From contig CAJGDO010000019.1 of NCBI GenBank assembly GCA_904502225.1, forward strand, positions 1-23,636: a DNA stretch of 23,636 bases, in the 5' to 3' direction. The translations under genes and the position numbers were made by a program. This document shows positions 1-6,368 of this stretch, piece by piece; position 1 is the stretch's first letter, and every line of letters begins with the position of its first letter. This DNA comes from an uncultured Clostridia bacterium. GTDB taxonomy: Bacteria; Bacillota; Clostridia; Christensenellales; Borkfalkiaceae. The notes under the pieces are model-generated. The model worked only from the letters and a program-made list of their open reading frames with translations, was not told the DNA's origin and ran no database searches.

Positions 1-19
1 AAATACAAGCATTTTCATT

Positions 20-96
20 TGGCGACCCGGAAGGGGCTCGAACCCTCGACCTCCAGCGTGACAGGCTGGCGTACTAACCATCTGTACTACCGGGCC
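20..96 (-). tRNA. tRNA-Asp (GTC)
   Basis: Read on the minus strand this folds as a full cloverleaf of 77 nt including an encoded CCA. The acceptor stem is GGCCCGG pairing with CCGGGTC (one G-T), the discriminator is G, and the anticodon loop CTGTCAC gives GTC, so it reads Asp codons. A TTCGAGC T-loop is visible. It is the most downstream of three same-strand tRNA genes in the window, spaced by about 15 to 40 nt, so they are probably one transcript. Confidence 0.95.
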
Positions 97-111
97 AAAT
101 ATATAATTGAT

Positions 112-188
112 TGGTGGGCCTTCACGGACTCGAACCGCGGACCAATCGGTTATGAGCCGACCGCTCTAACCTACTGAGCTAAAGGCCC
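112..188 (-). tRNA. tRNA with CAT anticodon (tRNA-Ile2 or elongator tRNA-Met)
   Basis: Minus-strand cloverleaf of 77 nt with encoded CCA. The acceptor stem GGGCCTT pairs with AAGGCCC, the discriminator is A, and the anticodon loop is CTCATAA. CAT can mean elongator Met, or an Ile tRNA whose C34 is converted to lysidine by TilS to read AUA. The body (GGNCCTTTAGCTCAG start, CGGCTCATAACCG arm) resembles, from memory, the Bacillus tRNA-Ile2 gene more than elongator Met, so I lean to Ile2. It is not an initiator tRNA, because the anticodon stem lacks the three G-C pairs. Confidence 0.85.
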
Positions 189-226
189 TGATTACGTCAA
201 GTGAGAAGTAAAATCAAGTTTACTTT

Positions 227-302
227 TGGTCGGGGTGAAGAGACTCGAACTCCCGACCCCATGGTCCCAAACCACGTGCGCTACCAACTGCGCTACACCC
301 CG
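227..302 (-). tRNA. tRNA-Pro (TGG)
   Basis: Minus-strand cloverleaf of 76 nt with encoded CCA. The acceptor stem CGGGGTG pairs with CACCCCG, the discriminator is A, and the anticodon loop TTTGGGA gives TGG. The CGGGGTG start is characteristic of bacterial tRNA-Pro. It is the promoter-proximal gene of the cluster. Confidence 0.95.
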
Positions 303-322
303 TACACTCACGACGCTATAAT

Positions 323-351
323 ATACTATAATAATTTAAGGAAAATGTCAA
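323..351 (-). promoter_or_regulatory. SigA-type promoter of the tRNA cluster
   Basis: On the minus strand a perfect TTGACA (351 down to 346) is followed after 17 nt by TAGTAT (328 to 323). That places the start point about 15 nt before the tRNA-Pro 5' end at 302. An alternative -10, TATAGT, sits 2 nt closer. The position just upstream of a stable-RNA cluster supports the call. Confidence 0.7.
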
Positions 352-363
352 CAGTTTTTAACC

Positions 364-392
364 ACTTTTTTGAAAAAAGTTTTTTCTTTTTT
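364..392 (+). other. AT-rich hairpin with T-tract between divergent promoters
   Basis: ACTTTTTTGAAAAAAGT (364-380) is a perfect 17-nt palindrome around one G, followed by T6-C-T6. In form it is a weak plus-strand terminator (two G-C pairs). Nothing is transcribed rightward into it in this window, since the tRNAs run the other way. It may block read-through into spoIIA, or may be only low-complexity sequence. The 303-506 interval otherwise holds only the two divergent promoters and the spoIIAA RBS. Confidence 0.3.
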
Positions 393-446
393 GATATTTT
401 TATCATTTTTCTTATTTTGTCAAAAGTAAACAAGAATTTCATAATA

Positions 447-475
447 TTGACAATATTTTACTAACGATATATGCT
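447..475 (+). promoter_or_regulatory. SigA-like promoter of spoIIAA-spoIIAB-sigF
   Basis: TTGACA (447-452), a 17-nt spacer, then TATGCT (470-475). The predicted start point is near 482, ahead of the AAGGAG RBS at 495-500. In Bacillus subtilis the spoIIA operon is read by SigH (AGGANNT and GAAT boxes), and I see no good SigH match here. Which factor uses this promoter is inference. Confidence 0.6.
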
Positions 476-506
476 ATTCTTTTATTCAATAAGCAAGGAG
501 TTTTTT

Positions 507-815
507 ATGGAAATTAAATATAAGAACACGTTAAACAATTTAATTATATACGTTTATGGCGAATTAGATGAATGCTCTGCATCAAATGCAAAAAATATAT
601 TAGACAAGTTGCTTTTAAATAACGTAAACACAAAAAAAGTTATTTTTGATTTGTCGGGCTTATCGTTTATGGATAGCACGGGTGTTGGCTTGTTAATAGG
701 AAGATATAAAAAGTTAAGCCAGTTTAATATTCCGTCATACATATCCGGAGCATCAATAAATATTGAAAAAGTAATTGAACTTGCAGGCTTATATAAAATT
801 ATGCCTAAAATTTAA
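507..815 (+). CDS. spoIIAA: Anti-sigma F factor antagonist SpoIIAA
   Basis: STAS-domain protein of 102 aa (Bacillus SpoIIAA is about 117). In its dephosphorylated form it binds SpoIIAB and frees sigma F in the forespore; SpoIIAB phosphorylates and so inactivates it, and SpoIIE reverses this. The signature FMDSTGVGLLIGRYK at about residues 54-68 contains the expected phospho-acceptor Ser57 after Asp56. I chose the ATG at 507 because AAGGAG lies at 495-500; an upstream in-frame ATG at 471 overlaps the putative -10 element and would add 12 unrelated residues. It is first in the spoIIA operon and is followed by spoIIAB after 10 nt. Confidence 0.95.
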   Translation: MEIKYKNTLNNLIIYVYGELDECSASNAKNILDKLLLNNVNTKKVIFDLSGLSFMDSTGVGLLIGRYKKLSQFNIPSYISGASINIEKVIELAGLYKIMPKI

Positions 816-825
816 GGAGAAATAT

Positions 826-1251
826 ATGAAAAATAAAATGAAAGTGATTTTTTCAGCGATATCTGAAAACGAAAGTTTTGCAAGAAGCGTTATATCGTGC
901 TTTATTTTAAGTTTGAACCCAAGTTTGTCCCAACTGTCAGACGTTAAGACTTCGGTTAGCGAAGCGGTGACAAACGCCATTGTTCACGCTTATAAAGAGG
1001 GCGGTGGGGAAATAACGATGGAAGCCGAAATTGAGGAAAATAAAGTACATATAAATATTTTTGATAATGGCGTTGGTATTGAAAACATAGAGCAAGCGTT
1101 AGAGCCGTTTTACACCACAAAACCTGATGATGAGCGTTCTGGTATGGGCTTTACCATAATGCAAAGTTTTATGGATAGCGTAAGGGTGGAATCGAAAAAT
1201 GGTTTAGGGACAAAAGTTTATATGACAAAAATATTAAGTAAAGATGCGTAA
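826..1251 (+). CDS. spoIIAB: Anti-sigma F factor / serine kinase SpoIIAB
   Basis: GHKL-fold ATPase of 141 aa (family about 146). It holds sigma F inactive before septation and phosphorylates SpoIIAA. Visible ATP-site motifs are the N-box EAVTNAIVHAY (Glu46, Asn50), the G1 box DNGVGI (80-85), the lid segment PFYTTKP (94-100) and the G2 box RSGMGF (104-109). The start at 826 has AAGGAGA at 814-820. An upstream ATG at 775 would overlap spoIIAA and add a tail without family resemblance. The N-terminus (MKNKMKVIFSAISENESFAR) is very close to Bacillus SpoIIAB, so identity is secure. Confidence 0.97.
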   Translation: MKNKMKVIFSAISENESFARSVISCFILSLNPSLSQLSDVKTSVSEAVTNAIVHAYKEGGGEITMEAEIEENKVHINIFDNGVGIENIEQALEPFYTTKPDDERSGMGFTIMQSFMDSVRVESKNGLGTKVYMTKILSKDA

Positions 1252-1259
1252 GGAGTATG

Positions 1260-1976
1260 ATGCTAAATCAAGAACAAATACTTGATTACGTAAGAAAAGC
1301 AAAAAATGAAGATGAAAATGCTAAAAGAATATTGTTTGACAGCAATTCAGCACTTATAAAAAGCGTTATAAGGCGTTTTTTTAACAAGGGCGTGGAATAT
1401 GATGATTTATACCAAATCGCTTGCATAGGCTTTTTGAAAGCCGTTAAAAACTTTGATGAAAGTTTTGGTGTAAAATTTTCAACCTATACCGTACCAATGA
1501 TTATAGGCGAAATAAAACGTTATATGCGAGATAACGGTGCGATAAAAGTGTCAAGAACGCTTAAAATTTTGGCAAACAAAATAAATCATTATATAGATGA
1601 ATATCAGTCCTTAAACAACGTTTCACCGACAATTCAAAATATTTCAGAAGTTTTCAATATCACGCAAGATGAGGTTGTTATTGCTATGGATAGCGTTAAA
1701 ATGCCTTTGTCTATTTATGATAAATATGAAGATGAAGAAGACGGGCAAGCACTTATTGATAAAATCGCATATGTTGATAATGAAGAAAAAACTGTTGAAA
1801 AGTTGCATTTATCTAACATTATAAATGCATTGAGCGAAAGGGAGAAAAAGATAGTTATTTTAAGATATTTTAGGGATAAAACACAAAGTGAGATTGCTGA
1901 AAGTTTGGGCGTTTCGCAAGTGCAAGTGTCTCGGCTTGAAAATAAGATAATTGAAAAAATACGTCAAAAGTTTTAA
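1260..1976 (+). CDS. sigF: RNA polymerase sigma-F factor
   Basis: Forespore-specific sigma-70 family factor of 238 aa. Region 2 is clear (EYDDLYQIACIGFLKAVKNF followed by the YTVPMIIGEIKRYMRD stretch), as is a C-terminal region 4 helix-turn-helix (SEREKKIVILRYF, then TQSEIAESLGVSQVQVSRLE). Third in the spoIIA operon, it directly follows its inhibitor gene. Two ATGs adjoin at 1257 and 1260; AGGAG at 1251-1255 overlaps the spoIIAB stop and gives a 4-nt spacer only to 1260, so I prefer that one. The end of the gene is embedded in the terminator stem. Confidence 0.96.
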   Translation: MLNQEQILDYVRKAKNEDENAKRILFDSNSALIKSVIRRFFNKGVEYDDLYQIACIGFLKAVKNFDESFGVKFSTYTVPMIIGEIKRYMRDNGAIKVSRTLKILANKINHYIDEYQSLNNVSPTIQNISEVFNITQDEVVIAMDSVKMPLSIYDKYEDEEDGQALIDKIAYVDNEEKTVEKLHLSNIINALSEREKKIVILRYFRDKTQSEIAESLGVSQVQVSRLENKIIEKIRQKF

Positions 1977-2006
1977 TTTCGTTTTTTGAATTAAAACTTT
2001 TTTTTT
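1966..2006 (+). terminator. Rho-independent terminator after sigF
   Basis: AAAAGTTTTAATT (1966-1978) pairs perfectly with AATTAAAACTTTT (1989-2001) around a 10-nt loop, and T's run on to 2006. The left arm includes the last codons and the stop of sigF. This separates the spoIIA operon from the spoVA genes, which in Bacillus also lie immediately downstream. Confidence 0.85.
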
Positions 2007-2021
2007 ACGCAAAGTAAAATT

Positions 2022-2120
2022 ATGAGAAAAAATAACGAGTTTATTATGCTTAAAAACAATGATGAAAGAGAAACAAGGGTAAATAATTTTGCTAAAAAGG
2101 AAATAAAAAATGGAAGATAA
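2022..2120 (+). CDS. Possible 32-aa basic peptide upstream of spoVAC (doubtful)
   Basis: An ATG at 2022 opens a 32-codon frame, MRKNNEFIMLKNNDERETRV then NNFAKKEIKNGR, that ends inside spoVAC, overlapping it by 11 nt. It is rich in Lys, Arg and Asn, with no membrane segment. No good ribosome binding site precedes it, and I do not recognise a family. It occupies nearly the whole gap between the sigF terminator and spoVAC, so it could be a leader peptide or chance in AT-rich DNA. Confidence 0.2.
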   Translation: MRKNNEFIMLKNNDERETRVNNFAKKEIKNGR

Positions 2121-2571
2121 TAAAGATTTTATAAACAAAAATTATATTGAATACGTCAAAGGTGTTTCGCCAAAAACTAATCAAAAACGAACATTGCTTC
2201 ACGCTTTTTGGGTGGGTGGAGTGATATGTTCAATAGGTCAGACTTTTAGGTATTTATTACAATTTGGTTTTAATTTGTCAGGCGATGAACTTTCTGGCTA
2301 CGTTTCAATGATTATGATATTTTTAGGTGCATTTTTAACGGGGCTTGGAATTTACGATAGGATTGGTAAGTATGCTGGTGGTGGCTCAATTGTGCCTATT
2401 ACCGGATTTGCAAATTCTGTTGTTTCGCCCGCAATAGAGTTTAAGACTGAAGGCTTTATCTATGGAACTGCTGCAAAAATGTTTGTTATTGCTGGGCCGA
2501 TTATTGTGTTTGGAATTGTTAGTAGCGTGATTGTTGGGCTTTTATATTTTATTGGGTTTAGAATATTTTAA
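2110..2571 (+). CDS. spoVAC: Stage V sporulation protein AC
   Basis: Membrane protein of 153 aa, a subunit of the SpoVA channel of the forespore inner membrane that takes up dipicolinic acid during sporulation and releases it at germination; SpoVAC of Bacillus acts as a mechanosensitive channel. The family core is visible: WVGGVICSIGQ at about 35-45, then GLGIYDRIGKYAGGGSIVPI and GFANSVVSPAIEFKTEGFIY, with several hydrophobic helices ending in a membrane-spanning C-terminus. The RBS is AAGGA about 10 nt upstream. I could not find a convincing SigG or SigF promoter in 2007-2109. Confidence 0.96.
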   Translation: MEDNKDFINKNYIEYVKGVSPKTNQKRTLLHAFWVGGVICSIGQTFRYLLQFGFNLSGDELSGYVSMIMIFLGAFLTGLGIYDRIGKYAGGGSIVPITGFANSVVSPAIEFKTEGFIYGTAAKMFVIAGPIIVFGIVSSVIVGLLYFIGFRIF

Positions 2572-2582
2572 TAAAAAGAATT

Positions 2583-2626
2583 AAAATCTTGTTATTGCTT
2601 ATATTAAGTTTTAACAGGATTTTTTT
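2583..2626 (+). promoter_or_regulatory. Terminator-like hairpin covering the spoVAD ribosome binding site
   Basis: AAAATCTTGTTA (2583-2594) pairs with TAACAGGATTTT (2612-2623), 12 bp with one G-T. An inner CTTA/TAAG stem (2598-2601, 2605-2608) sits beyond a small internal loop, and T's run from 2620 to 2626. The right arm contains the CAGGA Shine-Dalgarno (2615-2619) of spoVAD, whose ATG is at 2627. The element therefore looks both like an intrinsic terminator and an RBS-hiding stem. A regulatory role is inference. Confidence 0.6.
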
Positions 2627-3622
2627 ATGAAAAGAACTATTTATTTTAAAAACCACCCTAAAATTATTGCAACTTCTACCGTTGCTGGTCCAAAAGAAAG
2701 TAATGGAAGTATTAACAAATACTTTGAAGTGAAATTAAACGACGATATGTTTGGCGAAGATACTTTTGAAAAAGCCGAAACAAAAATGCTATACACAGTT
2801 ATAAAAAATAGCATTAAAAATGCTAAATATGATGAAGATAACATCGATTGTATTATTGCAGGCGACTTGTTGAACCAAATTATATCATCAACCTTTTCTG
2901 CACGAAAGTTTAAGTGTGGATATCTTGGCGTTTATAATGCGTGTGCAACTTTTTCTGAATCATTAATCGTTGGTGCAAGCATGGTTGACGGTGGATATAT
3001 GAACAACGTTATATGTTGCTCAAGCAGTCACTTTTCGTCAGCAGAAAGACAATATCGCTATCCGCTTGAATTAGGAAACACCCGCCCGCCTCAATCTCAA
3101 TGGACAATTACAGGTGCGGGTGCAAGTTTAATTTCATCAAACGGTGTTGGACCTATGATAACTGCTGGCACTATTGGTAGGGTTGTTGATTATGGTATAA
3201 CTGACGCAAACAATATGGGTGCGGCAATGGCACCGGCAGCGTGCGACACTTTGTTTGCACATTTTAAGGAAACAGGTTTAACGCCTGATTATTATGACCT
3301 TATAATTACAGGCGATTTGGGTACTTTGGGGTCAAGGATATTAAAAGATTTAATTTGGGAAAAAGGGTATGATATTGAAAAGCAACACGTTGACTGTGGC
3401 GAACTTGTTTATAACATTTGCGAACAAGAATATCAAGGCGGAAGTGGTGCAGGGTGCAGTGCTTTAGTTTTTAATTCATACGTTTATAATAAACTAAATA
3501 AAGGTTTATATAAAAAAGTTTTGCTTGTTGCAACGGGTGCTTTGCTTTCAACAGTTTCAACACAACAAGGCGAAAGTATACCTGCAATTGCACACGCTGT
3601 TGTTGTGGAGGGTAATATATGA
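2627..3622 (+). CDS. spoVAD: Stage V sporulation protein AD
   Basis: Soluble thiolase-fold protein of 331 aa, the dipicolinic-acid-binding component of the SpoVA machinery on the outer face of the forespore inner membrane. Family landmarks are GVYNACATFSESL at about 105-117, CSSSHFSSAERQYRYPLELG followed by NTRPPQSQWTITGAGA, and the end GESIPAIAHAVVVE. The start at 2627 is set by CAGGA at 2615-2619, which lies inside a long hairpin. The stop overlaps the start of spoVAE by 4 nt (ATGA), which suggests translational coupling. Confidence 0.97.
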   Translation: MKRTIYFKNHPKIIATSTVAGPKESNGSINKYFEVKLNDDMFGEDTFEKAETKMLYTVIKNSIKNAKYDEDNIDCIIAGDLLNQIISSTFSARKFKCGYLGVYNACATFSESLIVGASMVDGGYMNNVICCSSSHFSSAERQYRYPLELGNTRPPQSQWTITGAGASLISSNGVGPMITAGTIGRVVDYGITDANNMGAAMAPAACDTLFAHFKETGLTPDYYDLIITGDLGTLGSRILKDLIWEKGYDIEKQHVDCGELVYNICEQEYQGGSGAGCSALVFNSYVYNKLNKGLYKKVLLVATGALLSTVSTQQGESIPAIAHAVVVEGNI

Positions 3623-3990
3623 GTGAAATTGTGTTAATGTATGTAAAAGTTTTTTTAGTGGGTGGTGCTATTTGCACAATTGCACAACTATTGATAAATT
3701 ATACAAAAATAACTGCTGGAAAAATATTGGTATATTTTCTTTTAGCGGGCGTATTTTTAAGGTCGATTGGTTTATATCAATATTTGGTTGACTTTGCAGG
3801 GGCAGGAGCAACAGTGCCTATTTGCGGGTTTGGAAACCTGCTTGCTGAAGGAGCGATTAAAGGTGCAAAAAAAAGCCTTTTTGAGGGAATTACGGGCGGA
3901 ATTTGTGCGGCTGGAATGGGTATAGCAGCGGCTATTGTTTTTGGATATTTATTTTCATTAATTTTTAAGTCAAAATCAAAGAAAAATTAA
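3619..3990 (+). CDS. spoVAE: Stage V sporulation protein AE (SpoVAEb type)
   Basis: Small membrane protein of 123 aa, third component of the minimal clostridial SpoVA set. Features are an N-terminal FLVGGAICTIAQLLI helix, a second helix near 40-60, the conserved FAGAGATVPICGFGN at about 59-73 and a final helix before a lysine-rich tail. Its fold resembles SpoVAC (shared GGAICTIAQ and GAGATVPI patterns). The RBS GGAGGG lies inside the 3' end of spoVAD. SpoVAA and SpoVAB are absent, as is normal in Clostridia. Confidence 0.95.
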   Translation: MSEIVLMYVKVFLVGGAICTIAQLLINYTKITAGKILVYFLLAGVFLRSIGLYQYLVDFAGAGATVPICGFGNLLAEGAIKGAKKSLFEGITGGICAAGMGIAAAIVFGYLFSLIFKSKSKKN

Positions 3991-4007
3991 AATCATATGT
4001 GTATATG

Positions 4008-4036
4008 TTGACATATTATTTTTTCGGTGTTAAAAT
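4008..4036 (+). promoter_or_regulatory. SigA-type promoter of the MFS gene
   Basis: TTGACA (4008-4013), a 17-nt spacer and TAAAAT (4031-4036) form a near-consensus vegetative promoter. The predicted start near 4043 precedes the RBS at 4049-4054 and supports the downstream ATG at 4065 as the real start codon. Confidence 0.75.
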
Positions 4037-4064
4037 GGTTTACAGAGTTAGGAGAATAAATATT

Positions 4065-5351
4065 ATGTCAATTTTTAATAAGTATAAATATGGCAAAAAC
4101 TATAAAAAATTGCTTTTTGCGGGTTATGTGTTTAATTTGTTAGTTTTTGCAATAAAATTGGTTTATACAGCACAACTTCCCGCAGTAATCGACTTTTTTG
4201 GGACGACAAAAGCAAATGCAACGCTTGGCTTAACTATTTACTATTTTGTCTATGCGGCATCTCAAATTGCATTAAGTTTTTTTATAACGAAAATTAATTT
4301 TAAGAATTATTTATTGATAACTTCAGCCTTATCTGCAATAACTTTTTCAATAATTACTTTCACCGATTCATTGTTGACAATTTGGTTTATATTTGCAGTA
4401 AACGGATTTTTACAAGCGGGCTGCTGGGGTGGTTTGGTTTACATATTTTCAAAACTTCTTCCTAATGAAACGCTTTCGTTTACTAACAAAATTCTTTCAA
4501 CGGGGACAACGGTTGGCAACGCTGTCACATACGCAATATCAGCGTTTTTCGTTGCGGTTTTAGATTGGAGATTTACTTTTTTATTCTTTGGAATTTTATT
4601 TTTAATCGCAATTATTTATTTGTTTATACAAATTGGCGTTCTAGAAAAGATTAAAAAACAAGGCGATGAACTTTCGTTTGAATATATTAATCAATCAAAT
4701 GATAAAAACGTGCAAAAAAATTCATACGTTATTCCACAAGGTGTAAACTTTAACGTAAAACTTCTTATGACGTATATAATCGGTTGTTCGTTTTTAGCCA
4801 ACTGTTTGATTTATGGATTAGGGAACTGGATACCAAATTTATTAAAAGACGTGCATGGTTTTCCAACCGCATTATCAATTCTTTTAACTATGGTAATGCC
4901 ATTGTTATCTATGTTGGCAACAATTGTTATGTATAATAGCTTTGATAAATCATCGAATATTTTTATTAAAGCGAGTATTTTAACTTTTATCACTTTAATT
5001 CTAATTATCGTTATGATTTTTGGCTATGATATAAGTTTTATTTTTGCAATTCTTATGTGTGCAGTGTTAAAGTTTTTGCCAACAGCAATGAGTGCTGGTT
5101 ATACTTCATATACGCTTGTAAAAATTAAAAATTATATAAATTCTGGCACCTCAACGTTAGTTGTAAATTCAGGAGCTGCAATTGCGGCTGGCTCAATGCC
5201 TTTTATAACGGGTTTAATCATGGATAACTTTGGCTGGTCAATTTACTATGTATTTATGGCAGGAATATGCTTTGTTGCACTATTGATTATGACGATTGGT
5301 TCTATTGTTGTAAGAAAGAAAAACAACATAACTGCTTGGTTTTATGCATAA
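4065..5351 (+). CDS. MFS transporter, possibly organophosphate:Pi antiporter-like
   Basis: Major facilitator superfamily permease of 428 aa with about 12 hydrophobic segments in two halves, separated by a polar central loop at about 200-235. The segment GFLQAGCWGGLVYIFSKLLP at 114-133 resembles the motif after helix 4 in the GlpT/UhpT organophosphate antiporter branch. That suggests sugar-phosphate or related anion transport, but the substrate cannot be read from sequence. The start at 4065 is chosen from TAGGAGA at 4049-4054 and the promoter at 4008-4036; earlier ATGs at 3999 and 4035 overlap the promoter. It lies between spoVAE and yunB, with no sporulation promoter seen. Confidence 0.8.
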   Translation: MSIFNKYKYGKNYKKLLFAGYVFNLLVFAIKLVYTAQLPAVIDFFGTTKANATLGLTIYYFVYAASQIALSFFITKINFKNYLLITSALSAITFSIITFTDSLLTIWFIFAVNGFLQAGCWGGLVYIFSKLLPNETLSFTNKILSTGTTVGNAVTYAISAFFVAVLDWRFTFLFFGILFLIAIIYLFIQIGVLEKIKKQGDELSFEYINQSNDKNVQKNSYVIPQGVNFNVKLLMTYIIGCSFLANCLIYGLGNWIPNLLKDVHGFPTALSILLTMVMPLLSMLATIVMYNSFDKSSNIFIKASILTFITLILIIVMIFGYDISFIFAILMCAVLKFLPTAMSAGYTSYTLVKIKNYINSGTSTLVVNSGAAIAAGSMPFITGLIMDNFGWSIYYVFMAGICFVALLIMTIGSIVVRKKNNITAWFYA

Positions 5352-5392
5352 AAACAAGTATAAATGTTTGATTATATCAATATTTATATAGT

Positions 5393-6058
5393 ATGATTGA
5401 ATGTACTGAAAATTTTATATATTATAAAAAACGCAAGAAAAAAAGTTTCAAGCGTTTTTTTTCTTTATTCTTGATATTTGCTATTATTTTTAGCATTTAT
5501 TTGTATTATAACAAGGTTATTTGTAAGCAAATATTTAATATTTGTGCTGATTATTCTTATTCTGTTAGTGCTGAAGCAGTCAACACGGCAGTATTGCTTT
5601 CGCTTGATAATAGTGTAGAATATTCTGACCTTGTTATTGTTGAAAAAAATGGCTCTGGCGATATAGTTTTTATGAGCACAAACTCGCTAAAAGTTAATAA
5701 AATCAACAGAAATATAGCATCGTCAACGTCAATCCTTATTAAAAATAAAATATCTAATGGTGTAAACGTTCCGTTTTTTGCATTTACAGGCATAAGTTTT
5801 TTATCGGGGTATGGCTCAAACGTTAAAGTAAAGGTTGTAAACAACGTAAGCGTGGTGTGCAATTTTTCATCAACTTTTACTTCGGTTGGAATAAACCAAA
5901 CTTTACATTCAATTTACGTTGACGTAATAAGCAAAATTAATTTAAGCGTGCCTTTTAACAACAAACAAATTGAGTGTAAAACAAGTGTTTTAATAGGTGA
6001 AACAGTTTTAATAGGCAAAGTGCCAGATATATACTTAAATGAAGGACTATTTAACTAA
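5393..6058 (+). CDS. yunB: Sporulation protein YunB
   Basis: Protein of 221 aa with a basic N-terminus and one membrane helix at about 24-40 (SLFLIFAIIFSIYLYY), then an extracytoplasmic domain. In Bacillus YunB (about 254 aa) is made in the mother cell under SigE and is needed for full sporulation. Family traits are AEAVNTAVLLSL near 60-71, GINQTLHSIYVDVISKINLS near 165-184, and the ending VLIGETVLIGKVPDIY. No Shine-Dalgarno precedes the ATG at 5393 and no later Met is available before the helix. A dyad TTGAT-TAT-ATCAA lies at 5368-5380. Identity is by motif pattern, not alignment. Confidence 0.85.
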   Translation: MIECTENFIYYKKRKKKSFKRFFSLFLIFAIIFSIYLYYNKVICKQIFNICADYSYSVSAEAVNTAVLLSLDNSVEYSDLVIVEKNGSGDIVFMSTNSLKVNKINRNIASSTSILIKNKISNGVNVPFFAFTGISFLSGYGSNVKVKVVNNVSVVCNFSSTFTSVGINQTLHSIYVDVISKINLSVPFNNKQIECKTSVLIGETVLIGKVPDIYLNEGLFN

Positions 6059-6073
6059 ATGATTATTAAATCC

Positions 6074-6102
6074 TTGACAATATTTAAAAAAACTATTATA
6101 AT
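6074..6102 (+). promoter_or_regulatory. Consensus SigA promoter of the pheS-pheT T-box operon
   Basis: Perfect TTGACA (6074-6079), exactly 17 nt, perfect TATAAT (6097-6102). The start point is expected near 6108-6110, the 5' end of the T-box leader. Confidence 0.92.
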
Positions 6103-6107
6103 TAAAC

Positions 6108-6358
6108 ATATATTAAAGACTATGATAAAGACTAAACTTGCGTTTAATCAAAGTTAGAGAATGGAATTCGTGGGCTGAAAGATTCCTGTTTGGTTGCAAG
6201 CGATTCACTTTGGAGTTATGCACTGAACTAATAGTAGGTGTTATCGGTTGATTCCCGTTATAAAATCTTAAAGGTTTATACTTATTATTAATTATAAACG
6301 AATTTAGGTGGTACAGCGTTTTAAAGCGCCCTATGTTATAGGGTGCTTTATTTTTTTT
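6108..6358 (+). promoter_or_regulatory. T-box riboswitch, phenylalanine (specifier TTC)
   Basis: Leader of about 250 nt. The T-box sequence AGGTGGTACAGCG is at 6306-6318, and its bulge TGGT (6309-6312) complements the ACCA end of uncharged tRNA-Phe. The antiterminator is TAGG/CCTA (6305-6308 with 6330-6333) plus GCG/CGC (6316-6318 with 6327-6329). The Stem I base CAAAGT/ACTTTG (6149-6154, 6207-6212) flanks AGAGAA on the 5' side and the likely specifier TTC (6204-6206) followed by A. The apical part holds GGAAT/ATTCC around GGGCTGAAAG. Low charging of tRNA-Phe should stabilise the antiterminator and raise pheS expression. Confidence 0.93.
6323..6358 (+). terminator. Regulated terminator of the T-box leader
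   Basis: AAAGCGCCCTAT (6323-6334) pairs with ATAGGGTGCTTT (6338-6349), 12 bp with one G-T around a GTT loop, followed by A and T8. Its left arm shares 6327-6333 with the antiterminator, so the two folds exclude each other. Confidence 0.92.
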
Positions 6359-6368
6359 AGGAGGAGTT

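Noticed and set aside
201..464. An 87-codon frame on the plus strand across the tRNA-Pro gene and the AT-rich gap
   Set aside because: Its first third is the reverse strand of a tRNA and the rest is low-complexity T-rich DNA; no RBS and no family.
1860..2138. A 92-codon minus-strand frame across the sigF terminator
   Set aside because: It reads through the terminator stem antisense to sigF region 4; composition is that of AT-rich chance frames.
5368..5391. TTGAT-TAT-ATCAA dyad plus AT-rich boxes as a SigE promoter or operator for yunB
   Set aside because: The dyad is only 5 bp and no convincing SigE boxes at the right distance from the ATG were found; noted only within the yunB entry.
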